From positions 12,337,321 to 12,401,320 of the forward strand of contig NC_069095.1 of the NCBI RefSeq assembly GCF_947172395.1: DNA of 64,000 nt. Reading direction: 5' to 3'. The notes under the pieces are model-generated. The model did no database searches and had not been told where the DNA came from. It saw only the letters and a list, made by a program, of their open reading frames with translations. The DNA comes from Bicyclus anynana. Lineage: Eukaryota > Arthropoda > Insecta > Lepidoptera > Nymphalidae. Position 1 is the stretch's first letter. Every line of letters starts with the position of its first letter. This document shows, piece by piece, positions 40,363-51,999 of the stretch. The position numbers were made by a program, and so were the translations under genes.

Positions 40363-41491
40363 AAATACCTAAGTGCTCGGAAATCCTTTCACTAGTCTAC
40401 TGAAATAAATAGACTATTTAACATAATATGCTCGATTAGTTTAAGCAAGCCTTAACAAGCAGTTAAAAATTAACTTAACTTATGACACGCAAACGTTAGC
40501 CAACGGTTCATAGAATTATATAAAACCAAGATTAGTGGCGGAATTCAAGACATTTTACTGCATACACCAAGAGTCAATCAACTAGTTTATTCGATGTAAA
40601 TATACATAATTAATTAATTCTATCACTTTAACAAAAGTTTAGATAGTAAGTATCTATCTAATAAAGCTACAAAAATTTAAGATATGCCGATAAAAAGGCA
40701 ATATTTTAAACAGGAAAAGCTCTATTTTAAAAGTTATGTCTGTGTGTTTTTCTCTTTCTTGTGCGTTTTCACTAAAGTACGCTTATAACGAAACTAATCT
40801 CATTACGAAAATATTATGTTAATTTTTGTTGTAATGAGGTTAGACGCAAAGAAAAAATATCTGAAAAATCAGCATTGTTTTTCAATAATACATTATAATT
40901 CGATACCTACAATAAATATATACTAACGTCAATCGACTATTTCCAATACAAGCTATTGAAAGTAAACATACGTGTATTACAACATTTTTTTTATTTTTAT
41001 TTATTATGAAGTCATACATAAAAACTTATGACAAATTAAACATAACATGCATTGAAAAATAATTTATACTACATTGTACACCCCACTTACAGGCTAACTC
41101 AACATGCGTTTACTTCTAGACAATTCTTAATTTACCATTAAAAAATAAAACAATAATTAAATCTACCTACCAATCTAAAAAAAGCTAAAAGAATTAAATA
41201 ATAATGGGAATTAACAATTACAAATTACATGTTATTGAAAATATCCGGGTTTGCTATTTTAAAAAAACATTTAAGAAATTATCGTCGCTAGATTAGGTAA
41301 CTATAAGTTAGCTTTTCAGTGACATTTTCAATGGAATACAACATTCGAGTAAGCTGTACACACGCTCTTAGACTATAACACACGGAGCATTCACCTCACG
41401 ATCGTAATGTGAGGTAATGAGTTTGTACGTCACGCGCAAGATTTACCTCCGATTTTGTGTTTTTACTATAAAATACAGATGGCGCTAAGAT
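40363..41491. other. AT-rich stretch, no gene seen
   Basis: 40983-41060 has a T-rich start resembling the complement of a retroposon tail. No motif was found in the rest. Confidence 0.3.
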
Positions 41492-41960
41492 AAAAATACC
41501 TGACAAGTGTGAATCGGACTCGCCCACCGAGGGTTCCGTACAAAGTAGGTACCTAGTTATTACGTACTTTAAGTAAAGCCTATATTTTTTATAGTTTAAT
41601 CACAAATGTAATGTTTTTAGATATCTTCCTAATACTTGGAGACTGGAGTATTAGACGGTATTACTTGTCTTTCATAGTTCGTAGTCAACGACAAGCATTG
41701 AATACATTTTGATTCCTTTGATAGTCTCGATATATTATATCGAGGCTTTTAGCGACATAAAAGGCAATTTAAGAATATTTTGATTTTTAGAACTTTAAGT
41801 TTCATTTTTACAGCTTCTATGGACGGCAGACCTGAATAAATAATTTTAATTCAACTCGATAGACATAGATAGATGTCTTGACAGACAGACGGATGGACAG
41901 ACTATATCTGATAGTCCCAAAACCAGGAACAAATGTGGTATGTCATTCCCTCCCAAATGC
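41492..41960 (+). repeat. Rep-3 dispersed repeat
   Basis: ACAAGTGTGAATCGGACTCG, CCCACCGAGGGTTCCGTAC, TAATACTTGGAGACTGGAGT, TTTTAGCGACATAAAAGGC and AGACAGACGGATGGACAGAC. Confidence 0.6.
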
Positions 41961-41996
41961 CTAATTTCAGCCTAAAAATACGTTACTGAATAAACT

Positions 41997-42236
41997 TTTT
42001 GTAGAGACCTAACAAATGAACTAACTAAAAATGGCTATGTACTTAGTCTGTACGCCGTAGAAGTAGGTGCGAGAGGATTACCAGCAAAATCTCTCTATAA
42101 CTTGCTTAAAGACCTTGGCCTCTCTAGTAGTGCAGCTAGTTCTACATTAGAACGAGTATCCAAAGCTGCTCTAACAGGATCTTACCAAATTTGGATAGGT
42201 AGGGAGAACAACACGAGCAGTGAAGGGGAGCGTTGA
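41997..42236 (+). pseudogene. C-terminal fragment of a LINE polyprotein
   Basis: A frame open for 79 codons, without an ATG at its start, ends in TGA at 42234. It reads LTNELTKNGYVLSLYAVEVG, then ARGLPAKSLYNLLKDLGL and LERVSKAALTGSYQIWIGRE. The VEVGARG...SLYNLLKDLGL...LERVSKAALTGS pattern is one I recognise from C-terminal regions downstream of the RT domain in LINE polyproteins. A stop at 41991 and loss of all upstream RT sequence make it a relic. Its clade cannot be fixed from this piece, and it lacks an obvious 3' tail. Confidence 0.6.
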
Positions 42237-42624
42237 TCGATCGTCAAGGAATTCCTTAACCCTACATCCAGTAGTCACAAGTCCTGGACTTTGCTTGGTG
42301 TTTTTCTCTCTACCACGCGATAGACCAGGCACCTGCACGGTGAATCCATGGTATGCTAAGATATTCGTCTCATAGAAGCAAATTTAAAAACGTACTCACG
42401 TAAACAGAGCGACAGTTGAAACAAAGAACAATAATAGTCGAGACCCCGTACAATTGCGCCCGTTTAGATAAAAACGTGACTTCGTATGACGCGTGTATCG
42501 CTGCTATATATCTACACAGACTCCACGAGCAGCCACTTACAATATTAAAAGAAAATTTCACTATTTATAAAGCAAACTATATCTTATATATATATTTTTC
42601 GTTGTGTACATTAAAAAAAAAATT

Positions 42625-42736
42625 CACGTGTCTCAAACAATGAAGGACAATTTAAGGACTATTGGCCTAACTCCTCTCATTCTCAGGAGACTCGAGCTCA
42701 GCAGTGAGCCGAATATGAGTTGATAATGACGATGAT
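42625..42736 (+). mobile_element. SINE-1 copy with large internal deletion
   Basis: CACGTGTCTCAAACAATGAA is joined near 42650 to ACTATTGGCCTAACTCCTCT and the tail GTTGATAATGACGATGAT. About 110 bases of body are missing. Confidence 0.8.
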
Positions 42737-43445
42737 AAACTGGTATCGTTAACGAGGTCACCTAAAGTTGCTAACATTGCAACTTCATTGTGTTCGAAAA
42801 TAATAATTGACGAAGTGGCTATGCATATACAAAATTACCAATCTTGATGTATGAAATTTTGATCTTTTGGTCCTTTTTTCATTCCAGTATGAGAGGAAAA
42901 AGAAACGAAAAAAAAATTAAATCGGTCAAGCCATTATCATTTCAAAAGAGTTCATGTCACAAACAATTCATTTTGCGCGTCGTACGAAAAGTTATTAAAC
43001 TTAAATAAGGTTTATTCCCTGGACATTACCTGTATAGAGTTTTTTAATCCAGCACATAAACGAAATATATTGCTAACCAGGCGTCAAGTATTCAAGATTA
43101 AAGTATTAAATAACGTAAGGTCAATGAACCACAGGGCAAGGTAACCCTTGTATCAAACAGGCAACGGTCACGTACAGGTACGAGTAGGTAAACGGTATTC
43201 ATTACATGAATGGTCAACTCTAAGGCTTAACTGGGTGACCTTAGCATGTGAATGTACTTTTGATTCGTTATTACTTGTGATTGTTATAAATCACAGTTTT
43301 ACCTCACTACTTGGCAGAGGCGATGGTTCCTAACAACCCGATTCCTTTCGAGTTACCTTTTAAAATCCACGAGTTTTACGAACGCAAAAAATCTAACGAA
43401 TCTTAGTCTTCGCTACTGCTACCTTATTATTATTAAGTATTAGCA
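42737..43445. other. unique stretch, no gene seen
   Basis: No recognisable feature; small open frames lack domains. Confidence 0.3.
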
Positions 43446-43570
43446 GTCGCCCGTGGCTTTACCTTAGTAGTTTCCGTTCCCATTGGAATACGGGGATAAA
43501 ACATAGCCTATGATGCTCGCAAATAACGTGACTTTCTATTGGTAAAAGAATTCGATTCGCGGGGTATCTG
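43446..43570 (-). mobile_element. Heli fragment, divergent subfamily
   Basis: Complement of TATTTTATCCCCGTATTCC, ACGGGAACGGAAAC-like and GGTAAAGCCACGGGCGACTG. Confidence 0.5.
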
Positions 43571-43826
43571 TTAGGTATTGTTCTTGAAACTAGCAATCGG
43601 TCAAAGACATTGGATTTGGTGCCGATACGATAACAAAGATAAGCTTCAAGTCACTTGTGTGAGATTCGTTGACTTTTGAGCGTGAGTGCACTAAAATTTG
43701 TACATTTAAAATTTTATTCTTCAATTTCCAAAATTATTTTATCTCAATTGTAGAATTAAATTATCTAAATATTACATTACACACTACTGTTAAGCTAAAC
43801 TGCTTCATTGGTTCCGGTTTTAGCTG

Positions 43827-44152
43827 TTTTTTTTTATTCTTTACAGTTAGCCCTTGACTACAATCTCACCTGATGGTAAGTGATGATGCAGTCTAAGATG
43901 GAATCGAGCTAACTTGTTAGGAGGAGGATGAAAATCCACACCCCTTTCGGTTTCTACACGGCATCGTACCGGAACGCTAAATCGCTTGGCGGTACGTCTT
44001 TGCCGGTAGGGTGGTAACTAGCCACGGCCGAAGCCTCCCACCAGCCAGACCTGGACAAATTAAGAAAACCTCAATCTGCCCAGCCGGGGATCGAACCCAG
44101 GACCTCCGTTTTGTAAATCCACCGCGCATACCCCTGCGCCACGGAGGTCGTC
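43827..44152 (-). mobile_element. SINE-2 copy, full length
   Basis: Complete from A-rich tail to head (ACCTCCGTGGCGCAGGGGTA on the minus strand). Confidence 0.93.
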
Positions 44153-44154
44153 AA

Positions 44155-44240
44155 AGGTGGTTCAGCTACAGAAAATGAGGTCCAGGGTTCGAATCCCGAG
44201 TCAAGCCAAAAAAAAATGTTATTGCGATTTTTCTTAAAAG
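44155..44240 (+). mobile_element. SINE-4-like head fragment
   Basis: GGTTCAGCTACAG, GGTCCAGGGTTCGAATCCCG and GAGTCAAGCC, then an A-rich stretch, lie between two SINE-2 copies. Confidence 0.45.
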
Positions 44241-44251
44241 ATAATTCTTAT

Positions 44252-44561
44252 TCGCGATGGTATGAGCAGTAAATTTACAAGACGGAGGTCCTGGGTTCGA
44301 TCTCCAGCTGGGCCGATTGAGGTTTTCTTAATCGGTCCAGGTGTGGCTGGAGGGAGGCTTCGACCGTGGCTTGTTACCACCATACCGGCAAAGACGTACC
44401 GCCAAGCGATTTAACGTTCCAGTACCATGTCGTCTGAAAAATAAAAGATGTGTGGATTTTCATCCTCCTCCGAACAAATTAGCCAGCTTCCATCTTAGAT
44501 TGTATCATCACTCACCATCAAGTGAGATCGTAGTCAAGGGGTAACTTGTAAAGAAAAAAAA
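44252..44561 (+). mobile_element. SINE-2 copy, 5' edge degraded
   Basis: From CGCGATGGTATGAGCAGTAA to GGGTAACTTGTAAAGAAAAA. It faces the 43827 copy head-to-head 100 bases away. Confidence 0.9.
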
Positions 44562-44958
44562 ACATCTGATAGTGATCGGTGGCTATCAAAGAACATAGTC
44601 AGAACAAAGTCGAAAGTCCAGAAAGTCAAAATACTACGGAGCTGAAATATTTTTGTTTCCAAGCAACTTAGCAACAGATTAAAAATAGATAAGTTATTTA
44701 AAAAGCCTTTACCCCATGACTAATTGTTGAAAAAAAAAAAAAACTCTCAGCTATAACTAGGAAACTCTGCAAGGGATTCGGTAGGTACCTCAATACAATT
44801 AAAAATAAACCTTATTATGATGTGCGTTAGGTTGAAAATTGTTTACGCGCGACGCGTGTATTGTCGGTTTCAATGTAATGCATTCAAGCGGCCTTCGCCG
44901 GTCGTCGCGCAGTCTAATAGCGGCGCGATTGCGTAACTACCTACCGTGCACGTTACTT

Positions 44959-45000
44959 GTATACGTATACGTATACGTATACGTATTACGTACGTACGTA
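44959..45000. repeat. (TATACG)n and (TACG)n short array
   Basis: TATACGTATACGTATACGTA and then TTACGTACGTACGTA, self-complementary throughout. Confidence 0.85.
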
Positions 45001-45085
45001 GAGTATCGTTTCTGTAACTCTATTTACAAGATGTAATTTGTCATTTCATCATCATCATCATCATCTGTAGAGAGATTTAGGAACG

Positions 45086-45205
45086 ATGTTTTTATATCTT
45101 GCTAGTGCGAATTTCACCTATATTTCTCTCTGTCTAACACGATACTACACAATGACAAAGATAGAGGTGAATTTAGCACTTGCGAGTTATACAAACCTTC
45201 GGGAC
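45086..45205. mobile_element. hairpin MITE (CTGTCTAACACGATACTA family)
   Basis: CTAGTGCGAATTTCACCTAT on the left and AGAGGTGAATTTAGCACTTG on the right pair around CTGTCTAACACGATACTAC. Confidence 0.6.
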
Positions 45206-45228
45206 AAATATCACTATCGGCAAAGATT

Positions 45229-45515
45229 TTATAGCCGACGCCCGCGACTTCGTCCGCGTGAAACTCGATGTAAACTTTCAACTACCCCTATCCTACCCCT
45301 ACCCTACCCCTAGCCTACCCCTACCCCTACCCTACTCCTACCTACCCCTACCATACTTTTCTGGTTGATTTTTCACACCTTGTGTCCGAAAAACCCAAAT
45401 ATCTTACGGAACCCTATTTATTTTCAAAATAAAATTACATATTTAATTACATAAATTACATTCAAAATAAAAAAACATACAAACAAAGTTTTACTCTTTA
45501 TATAATTAGTATAGA
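45229..45515 (-). mobile_element. Heli-like copy carrying a CTACCC minisatellite
   Basis: The right edge AATTAGTATAGATA is the complement of the Heli 5' end; the left edge carries GCGGACGAAGTCGCGGGCGT on the minus strand. Inside, 45285-45355 is an array of TACCCC/TACCC units. Confidence 0.55.
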
Positions 45516-45519
45516 TATG

Positions 45520-45790
45520 TCACTAACATTGTTGTTGTTACGTGCATCAAAATTACCGAAAAAAGTGATCCAAAAGCGACTCTACTGAGACATTTTACTC
45601 TACTGAGCGCACACATGCACAATTTTGTATATTTACTTTACTTTACATTATATATCTATGTAAGTATATATAGTTTTTACACTTTCTGAACACACAACTC
45701 GACATTGTAGACAATATTTATAACTTTAGGTTATATTTTGTTTTTAAATAACTTTCGTTATTTACTGTGCGACTAAATGAAATTAAGGCG
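45520..45790 (+). repeat. Rep-1 copy
   Basis: AAAAAAGTGATCC, GAGCGCACACATGCACAATT, CTCGACATTGTAGACAATAT and TGCGACTAAATGAAATTAAG. It directly follows the Heli copy. Confidence 0.65.
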
Positions 45791-46520
45791 ATTAAATTAA
45801 AAAAAATCTCAATCTATTATGGGATAGTTTGTGTGCCAGCGGCGAAGAGTCCATACAGGACTATTTCCTACGGGTTACTTTTTAAAAATCCATACATAGG
45901 TGCCACCATATTAATTATTGTAATGAATATGTATTAAGTATGTATGAGAAACCGGAGCTTAACATGTGGTATGAATTTCCTTTGGGACGGCTTACCTTCG
46001 TTAAAATTCCATTCTTCGCCACTGTTGATTGGTAACATGTAAATGAATTGACGAACTGTCTTATTCATGCACTGTTAGAAAATGGATTTTATCATCTCAT
46101 TTCATCATTTTGACTTGATTTTTTTAAGCTGCCTGTTTACATAATAATCTTTCGAGATTGTCATTACGCGTACTAACAACACCTACGTATACATTCCAAT
46201 CTTACCTTTATTGTTTAAATCGTAAGTACCACTTTCCTTTGAGCATTAATTCGATAATAATAAGAATCGTGTCACACACAACAGTTCGTGGAAATTCGTG
46301 ATGATATCTTTCCATCATGTATTTACGTGTGTGTGTGATGCGCGCATGTGTGATATAGACGTGATAATGGCAACGGGATGTGATAACGTCTGCAGCATGC
46401 GCCTAGACTAAATATACCTAATCATTTACAGTGTTTTATCAGGCACGACCTTTTTTCACTCAATTATTTATACTAGCTGACCGTCTAAAAGTTTTCCTTC
46501 TAAAAGTTAGCGTCGACTGA
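45791..46520. other. unique stretch, no gene seen
   Basis: Nothing beyond a short GT-rich run near 46325. Confidence 0.3.
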
Positions 46521-46688
46521 TCCACATCGTACGAATCGGACGCATCGCATCAAACGGATTTTAGTATTCTTTGGACGCACTTGTATGACTTTCTATACAA
46601 AGAATACTAAAATCTATTTGATAGGATTTTATGTACTTACTGTAAAATTAATCCGTTTGATGCGATACGTATGATGCGTATCTGTGGA
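46521..46688. mobile_element. TIR MITE with nested hairpin
   Basis: CGCATCGCATCAAACGGATT (46541-46560) and AATCCGTTTGATGCGATACG (46650-46669) are inverted, and pairing extends weakly to the CCACA / TGTGG ends. Inside, TTAGTATTCTTTG pairs exactly with CAAAGAATACTAA. Confidence 0.6.
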
Positions 46689-46839
46689 CGATTCCATTAC
46701 TCCGACATTTGACAACTTCTCTGGCACATTTGGTAATGGTTCGAAGATACTAAGTGTATCATTAATTTGTCTTCGATTCCCAGCTGTATACAGGACTGCA
46801 TGTCAACAGACTGCAGACTATTGACATGTTACAATTCAG

Positions 46840-47136
46840 TGTTGTTACCGGATGTTATCAATATTTTGACAGACGGATACAGTCTGTGACACGTGGTCGT
46901 GGCGAACATGATGTCAATATACCAACTATTGCAGTAACTAGTGTATAAATACAAGCCTCTCGTGATGGTGAGGCTTATTCTAGTATTACAGCGATAGCAA
47001 TACGGTACTAAGCAGATACAGTAGTCAATTAGATGAAAGTAATTAATTGAGTGATCAAATTAGGGATTAAGAAAATCACCATTGTGTACGTGTACAATAA
47101 ATGTAATGTACAATTATTGTACATTACACCAGCTCA
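46840..47136 (+). mobile_element. probable solo LTR, 297 bp
   Basis: Starts TGTTGTTACCGG and ends ...CCAGCTCA (TG...CA), with TCAG directly repeated on both sides (46836-46839 and 47137-47140). It contains a TATAAATA box at 46944-46951 and the polyadenylation signal AATAAA at 47096-47101, in the U3-R-U5 order expected of an LTR. No internal retroviral-like region is attached, so recombination between two LTRs is inferred. Superfamily not assigned. Confidence 0.5.
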
Positions 47137-47177
47137 TCAGCAACTTTTTAAAACTGACTCTGGAGTCATTTGGTATG

Positions 47178-47243
47178 CATCGGCCGTGGCTAGTTACTAA
47201 GCGATCTAACTTACCGTCATGATGCCGCTTAGAAATTGTCAGA
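47178..47243 (+). mobile_element. SINE-2 middle fragment
   Basis: CGGCCGTGGCTAGTTACTAA GCGATCTAAC and ATGATGCCGCTTAGAAATTG, diverged. Confidence 0.55.
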
Positions 47244-47280
47244 TGTAAATGAGGAATTAACTAGTATATTTATAATCTTA

Positions 47281-47489
47281 AATATCACGTGACTCAAACT
47301 GTGAAGGAAAACATTGTGAGGAAACTGGCATACCTGAGAATTTTCTTAATTCTCTGCGTGTGTGAAGTCTGCCAATCCGCATTAAGCCAGTGTGGTGGTC
47401 TAAAGCCTAACCCCTCACATTCTGAGAGGAAACTCGTGCTTAGAAGTGACCTGAATAGGGGTTGTTAATGATGATAATGACGATGATGT

Positions 47490-47549
<60 letters not shown>
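47281..47549 (+). mobile_element. SINE-1 copy with expanded (GAT)n tail
   Basis: The head is missing. The body from ATATCACGTGACTCAAACTG reaches the tail, which is a pure GAT run of about 20 units (47491-47549), the longest in the window. Confidence 0.88.
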
Positions 47550-47552
<3 letters not shown>

Positions 47553-48033
47553 CTGCAGTGTCATTGATTGTGTTTAGAACCAACGATTCAATGTTGTTTT
47601 CTGAGTTACAAAGCGTATGGCCATAGTCAAAACAGTTACTAATTTATAGAAGTTGAAATCACAAGCGTTCCCTAAATATTATTCATTATAGTTTACAAAA
47701 ATTAAACATATTTCTAAAAAAAAATCGTGTAATTTCCCTCATAATAAATTATTTTTCAAATTTCCGCACTCGCGCCAAAATTAATAGCCACTTAATCATT
47801 TCTGTACAAAAGTCAACCCGGTGTCAGAAGTAACCCCAAAAGGAATTAATTATGGAGACAGCAATGCTGTTTCCATAGGACTGTTTAATGAAAGTCCCGA
47901 AAATGCAAATGTTTTGATTGTCTCGTCAAAAAACAAAATGAGCATTTGACGTTCACTGGAATCCGAGGCGACGTAATTGAATCAGCCTGAGCTACGCGGC
48001 GACCCCTTGCTTTGATTGCTTCCATATATATTT
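47550..48033. other. unique stretch, no gene seen
   Basis: No recognisable feature. Confidence 0.3.
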
Positions 48034-48365
48034 TACTAGCGGATGCCTCCTTAATCCGGCCCTTTCGCAAAATCCGTTCTTAGTCTACTACCTATGAACT
48101 ACCTCCCTGCCAAATTTCAACTTTGTACGTCAAACGGTTTTTGAGATGTCGTGATGATATAGACCTGTCGCATGAAGACTAGCGGACCCGGTCAAGCTTC
48201 GCTTTGACTTTTGTGCACTTCTTCCCTACCCCTACCTTACCCCTACTCTCTCTAGGTAACTCTCCGTAAGAACCATCCTCGTATTTTCTAAAAAAAGAAT
48301 TAGCGAAATCGGTTCAGCCGTTCTCAAGATTTGCGCTTAGGAAGATTCAAGATAATTTTTTGCAT
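48034..48365 (-). mobile_element. Heli-like relic with CTACCC units
   Basis: The left edge ACTAGCGGATGCC is the complement of a GGC.TCCGCTAGT end. CTACCCCTACCTTACCCCTA at 48227-48246 parallels the array in the copy at 45229. Confidence 0.4.
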
Positions 48366-48431
48366 AGCAGATACGAATCGTTTGTATGGACGAAAAAAAA
48401 ATTTTTAGTCTTTTTAAATTCCCCCTCATTT

Positions 48432-48487
48432 CCCTCTCATTCTGTGAGGAGACTCGTGCTCAACAGTGAGCCGAATGGGTTGGTCAA
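48432..48487 (+). mobile_element. SINE-1 tail fragment
   Basis: CCCTCTCATTCTGTGAGGAG then CAACAGTGAGCCGAATGGGT. Confidence 0.65.
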
Positions 48488-48599
48488 TTATAAGTGGACG
48501 TCCAAAAATTATTGAATTCTATTTTTATCATAATCTACTAGTTTATATAAAAATGTCAGGTGTTGTGATCGCAACGGATCGAACGATTTAATTTATTTT

Positions 48600-48780
48600 T
48601 TAACCGACTTCAAAAAAAGGTGGAGGTTTCTCAATTCGACCGTAGGTGTATATTATATTTTTTTTGTATATTTAATAATCAGGTCATAGAGATAATGCGT
48701 CGCAGGCATGTATTTCACCCTTCTACCCCCATTTCTATATTTCGATTTACGTATTTACGTATAAAAATGGCAGGACAACA
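48600..48780 (+). repeat. Rep-5 end
   Basis: TTTAACCGACTTCAAAAAAA, then GGTGGAGGTTTCTCAATTCG; the far end is not defined. Confidence 0.5.
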
Positions 48781-48813
48781 TTCGTAGGGCCATTTAGTTA
48801 CATAAAATGTGTG

Positions 48814-48874
48814 GATTTTGTTGTTTATAACGATCAAATCGTTATAAACAACAATCGTTATAAACAACAAAATC
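48814..48874. repeat. palindrome with duplicated arm
   Basis: The left arm 48814-48834 is the exact complement of 48854-48874 (21 bases). A second partial arm (ATCGTTATAAACAAC, 48838-48852) sits in the loop. Confidence 0.85.
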
Positions 48875-49609
48875 ACTAACTATTTAAGATATACCTAAAT
48901 ATAGTTCAGCCATTTGCCGATACTAATTGTTATTATTATTTTAATAAAAAAAAGAAAAATTAAAAAAAAAAGTATTTTTATAAACTTATTTGACACATTT
49001 TTAAATGTACTCATAATGTAAACAAATCACCAATAAAGTCTTTTTATTTTTATTTAATTTTTTATTTTATAAATATAGTTACCCAAATCTTGCAGCCATT
49101 CCGAATAGTCTGATTAGGTAAACGTCCGCTCGTAACCAAAGACTATCTAGACGAGTAAATGTTCAATCGTAACCAAAGACTATGTACCTCGATGTGCACG
49201 TACCCAAACCCAAACATCCGAACACGTATGTGACCGATGACAATCGGAAATAAATCTCGGTGAATAATTCAACGCTCGCTTTAATTAAACGTTGGCCCCG
49301 CCCGATCCAACTCAACTAGGTACCTACAGTTGATAAAATTCAACGGAAAATACGTTCAGGGATGAAATCAATTATTAAAAACAGCCTTTGTGGTCTACTC
49401 TAATATTTATTGCAAATGTTTGTTCTACAAAAATAATAAAGTAGCAATTTAACAAGAAATAGTATTATGATAGTTGACACTTGTTTTTAAATGCTCATAA
49501 ATTGATCATTATCGTTCTACTAGATTCTTGGGCTGTCTGGTGGCTTATATTTCAATCAATCAATCAATTTATTTATTTGCAGATACATGCATTATATGCA
49601 TGCATGCAA
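48875..49609. other. AT-rich stretch, no gene seen
   Basis: Local duplication of CGTAACCAAAGACTAT (49132 and 49170). Nothing else. Confidence 0.35.
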
Positions 49610-49915
49610 GCTGTGATAGCCCAGTGGATATGACCTCTGCCGACGATTCCGGAGGGTGTGGGTTCGAATTCGGCCCGGGGCAAGCACCTCCAACTTTTCA
49701 GTTGTGTGCATTTTAAGAAATTAAATATCACGTGTCTCAATCGGTGAAGGAAAACATCGTGAGGAAACCTGCATACCAGAGAATTATCTTAACTCTCTGC
49801 GTGTGTGAAGTCTGCCAATCCGCATTGGGCCAGCGTGGTGGACTACTGGCCTAACCCCTCTCATTCTGAGAGGAGACTCGAGCTCAGCAGTGAGCCGAAT
49901 ATGGGTTGATGACGA
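49610..49915 (+). mobile_element. SINE-1 copy, full length
   Basis: Cleanest copy: head GCTGTGATAGCCCAGTGGAT, B box GGTTCGAATTC, body, and tail ATATGGGTTGATGACGAC. Confidence 0.93.
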
Positions 49916-50174
49916 CATGCATTATTACATATAATGGTGGTCGGTAGATGTAGATGTTAATTGTATCTTGCCAATTTGGCATGCAAATTATTTATTAAGT
50001 ATTTAATGATTCAAATGACAATTTCACCATTTATAATTATATTATATTCAACTGTTTCATGACGTCACATCAACAAATTATTTAGTACATTTAGACGTTT
50101 AGTACAGCAAGTAACATTGTAACTTCACAAATTTCTTGGATAACTTGTAAATTGAACATAAGTGAAATTTGAAC

Positions 50175-50299
50175 TTGACTACAATCTCACCTCTCACCAG
50201 CCAAACTTGGACCAACTAAGAAAACCTCAGTCGGACCAGTCGTGGATCGAACCCAGGACTTCCGTCTTGTAAATCCACCGCGCATACCATTGCGCCACA
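50175..50299 (-). mobile_element. SINE-2 copy with deleted middle
   Basis: The tail piece CTACAATCTCACC is joined to CTCACCAGCCAAACTTGGAC and the head. About 200 bases of body are missing. Confidence 0.8.
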
Positions 50300-50690
50300 T
50301 ATTTAGTTGATTATAAAAAAAACCCAATTTTTATATGTTTAAAAAATATCTAAAAAAAAATATTTTTTCTATATTAAAAATATACCTATCCTTGTCAAAC
50401 GGTTGAGCGGTTTTAGAATGATAGAAACACCATAATGACGTGGGACCCTCCTATCTTAACACTGTCAGAGCACTACAAGTATATCACCGGCACGCAAGGC
50501 AGCCGCGGACCCTTTGCAACAGTCGAGGAAAGATATCCGTAGCATCACCAGTAATTAAGAAGCGACCCACAGCTCCGACCATAGATCTCTTCATAAGAAG
50601 GGATTAGAAGTGGCACACTTGTGACGAATCCATATCTGTCAAAACTCAAAAGATTTTTTTGAAAGATTAAGATTAAGTCAGATTTTTATC
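50300..50690. other. unique stretch, no gene seen
   Basis: 50440-50640 is of mixed composition without a repeat or domain I recognise. Confidence 0.3.
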
Positions 50691-51076
50691 ACACTAATAT
50701 TATAAAGACGATGTGTGTGTGTAAGTAAATTTATTTTGTTATTTTTTTTAAAAATTTGCATGCTATTTGGTAGCAGATTGTATGCCAACATTTATTGTAC
50801 CAAGATCTGTATTTAACAATTTGCAAATAAAGAATTATTAATGTATATAAGTATGTATTTCACGCTGCAACTACTGAGCCGATTTGGCTATAACTTGAAA
50901 TAAATAATAATAAATAAATAGAGATAGATTATAGGTACCCTAGATTAACACATAGGCTACTTTTTTCCTAAAAAAATAATAATTCTCACGGGATTTGGAC
51001 TAGTTTTTTCCTAAAAACATTATAATTCCCACGGGATTTGTGACAAACAGAATCTGACGCGAATAGCGTCCGCTAA
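50691..51076 (+). mobile_element. Heli copy with internal insertion and duplication
   Basis: Starts CACACTAATATTATAAAGAC and ends AGCGTCCGCTAATAA. The TTTTTTCCTAAAAA...CACGGGATTTG block occurs twice (50957-51000 and 51005-51044). Confidence 0.65.
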
Positions 51077-51667
51077 TAATTTTAGAAAAGCTAAAAGTTT
51101 AGCTCATCAATATTCTAACTCCATAGTTATATACACACTCCGCTGTTAAAAACGTAAGAAGAAGAGATGAAAACTTACAAATATTGAGTGAACCATACCA
51201 TAAGTATATACCGCATTTACTATGGCAAAATGAAGATTAGGACTATATATATTATCGCATTAATTATTGTAAATTTCAATTACTTTGCTTAAATTCAATA
51301 ACTTTGCTTCCTTTTGTTAACAACAACTGCGTTGGTATATGTCTGCGACACTGATCTCTAGGTACGTATGTATATGGCATTTCTATTGTTTTACTTCGAA
51401 GATGTCTATGGGCCAACCGTCCCTTGGGAAACACCCCGCTTACATAATTTCTCGTAACTGCATAATCGATAACGTGACGCTCTCGTGTCGTCTAGACGTT
51501 GACACGATAACTCTCCGCATCGGATTGCGTTTGGAGTACGCTTGCGGTACGCTGCAGCCGAAAGAGGGCGCTTGAGTGGTTTGGGGCCAGTATAGCTTGT
51601 CAAAGCGCCTTATGCCTGGGCCAGGGCAACAAGATTCAAATCTTGAAAAGTCCTTCTTTAATAAGTT
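51077..51667. other. unique stretch, no confident gene
   Basis: 51400-51600 is GC-richer and open in two frames (51339-51575 plus, 51406-51603 minus). Neither has a domain I recognise. Confidence 0.3.
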
Positions 51668-51999
51668 TGACGGCCTCCGTGGCGCAGTGGTTTGCGCGGT
51701 GGCTTCACAAAACGGAGGTCCTGGGTTCGATCCCCGGCTGGACAGATTGAGATTTTCTTAATTTGTCCAGGTCTGGCTGGTGGGAGGCTTCGGCCTTGGC
51801 TAGTTACCACCCTACCGGCAAAGACGTACCGCCAAGCGATTTAGCGTTCCGGTACGATGCCGTGTAGAAACCGAAAGGAGTGTGGATTTTCATCCTCCTC
51901 CTAACAAGTTAGCCCGCTTCCATCTTAGACTGCATCATCACTTACCATCAGGTGAGATTGTAGTCAAGGGCTAACTTGTAAAGAATAAAAAAAAAAAAA
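51668..51999 (+). mobile_element. SINE-2 copy, full length
   Basis: Head GACGGCCTCCGTGGCGCAGT to poly-A, nearly consensus over its whole length. Confidence 0.95.
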
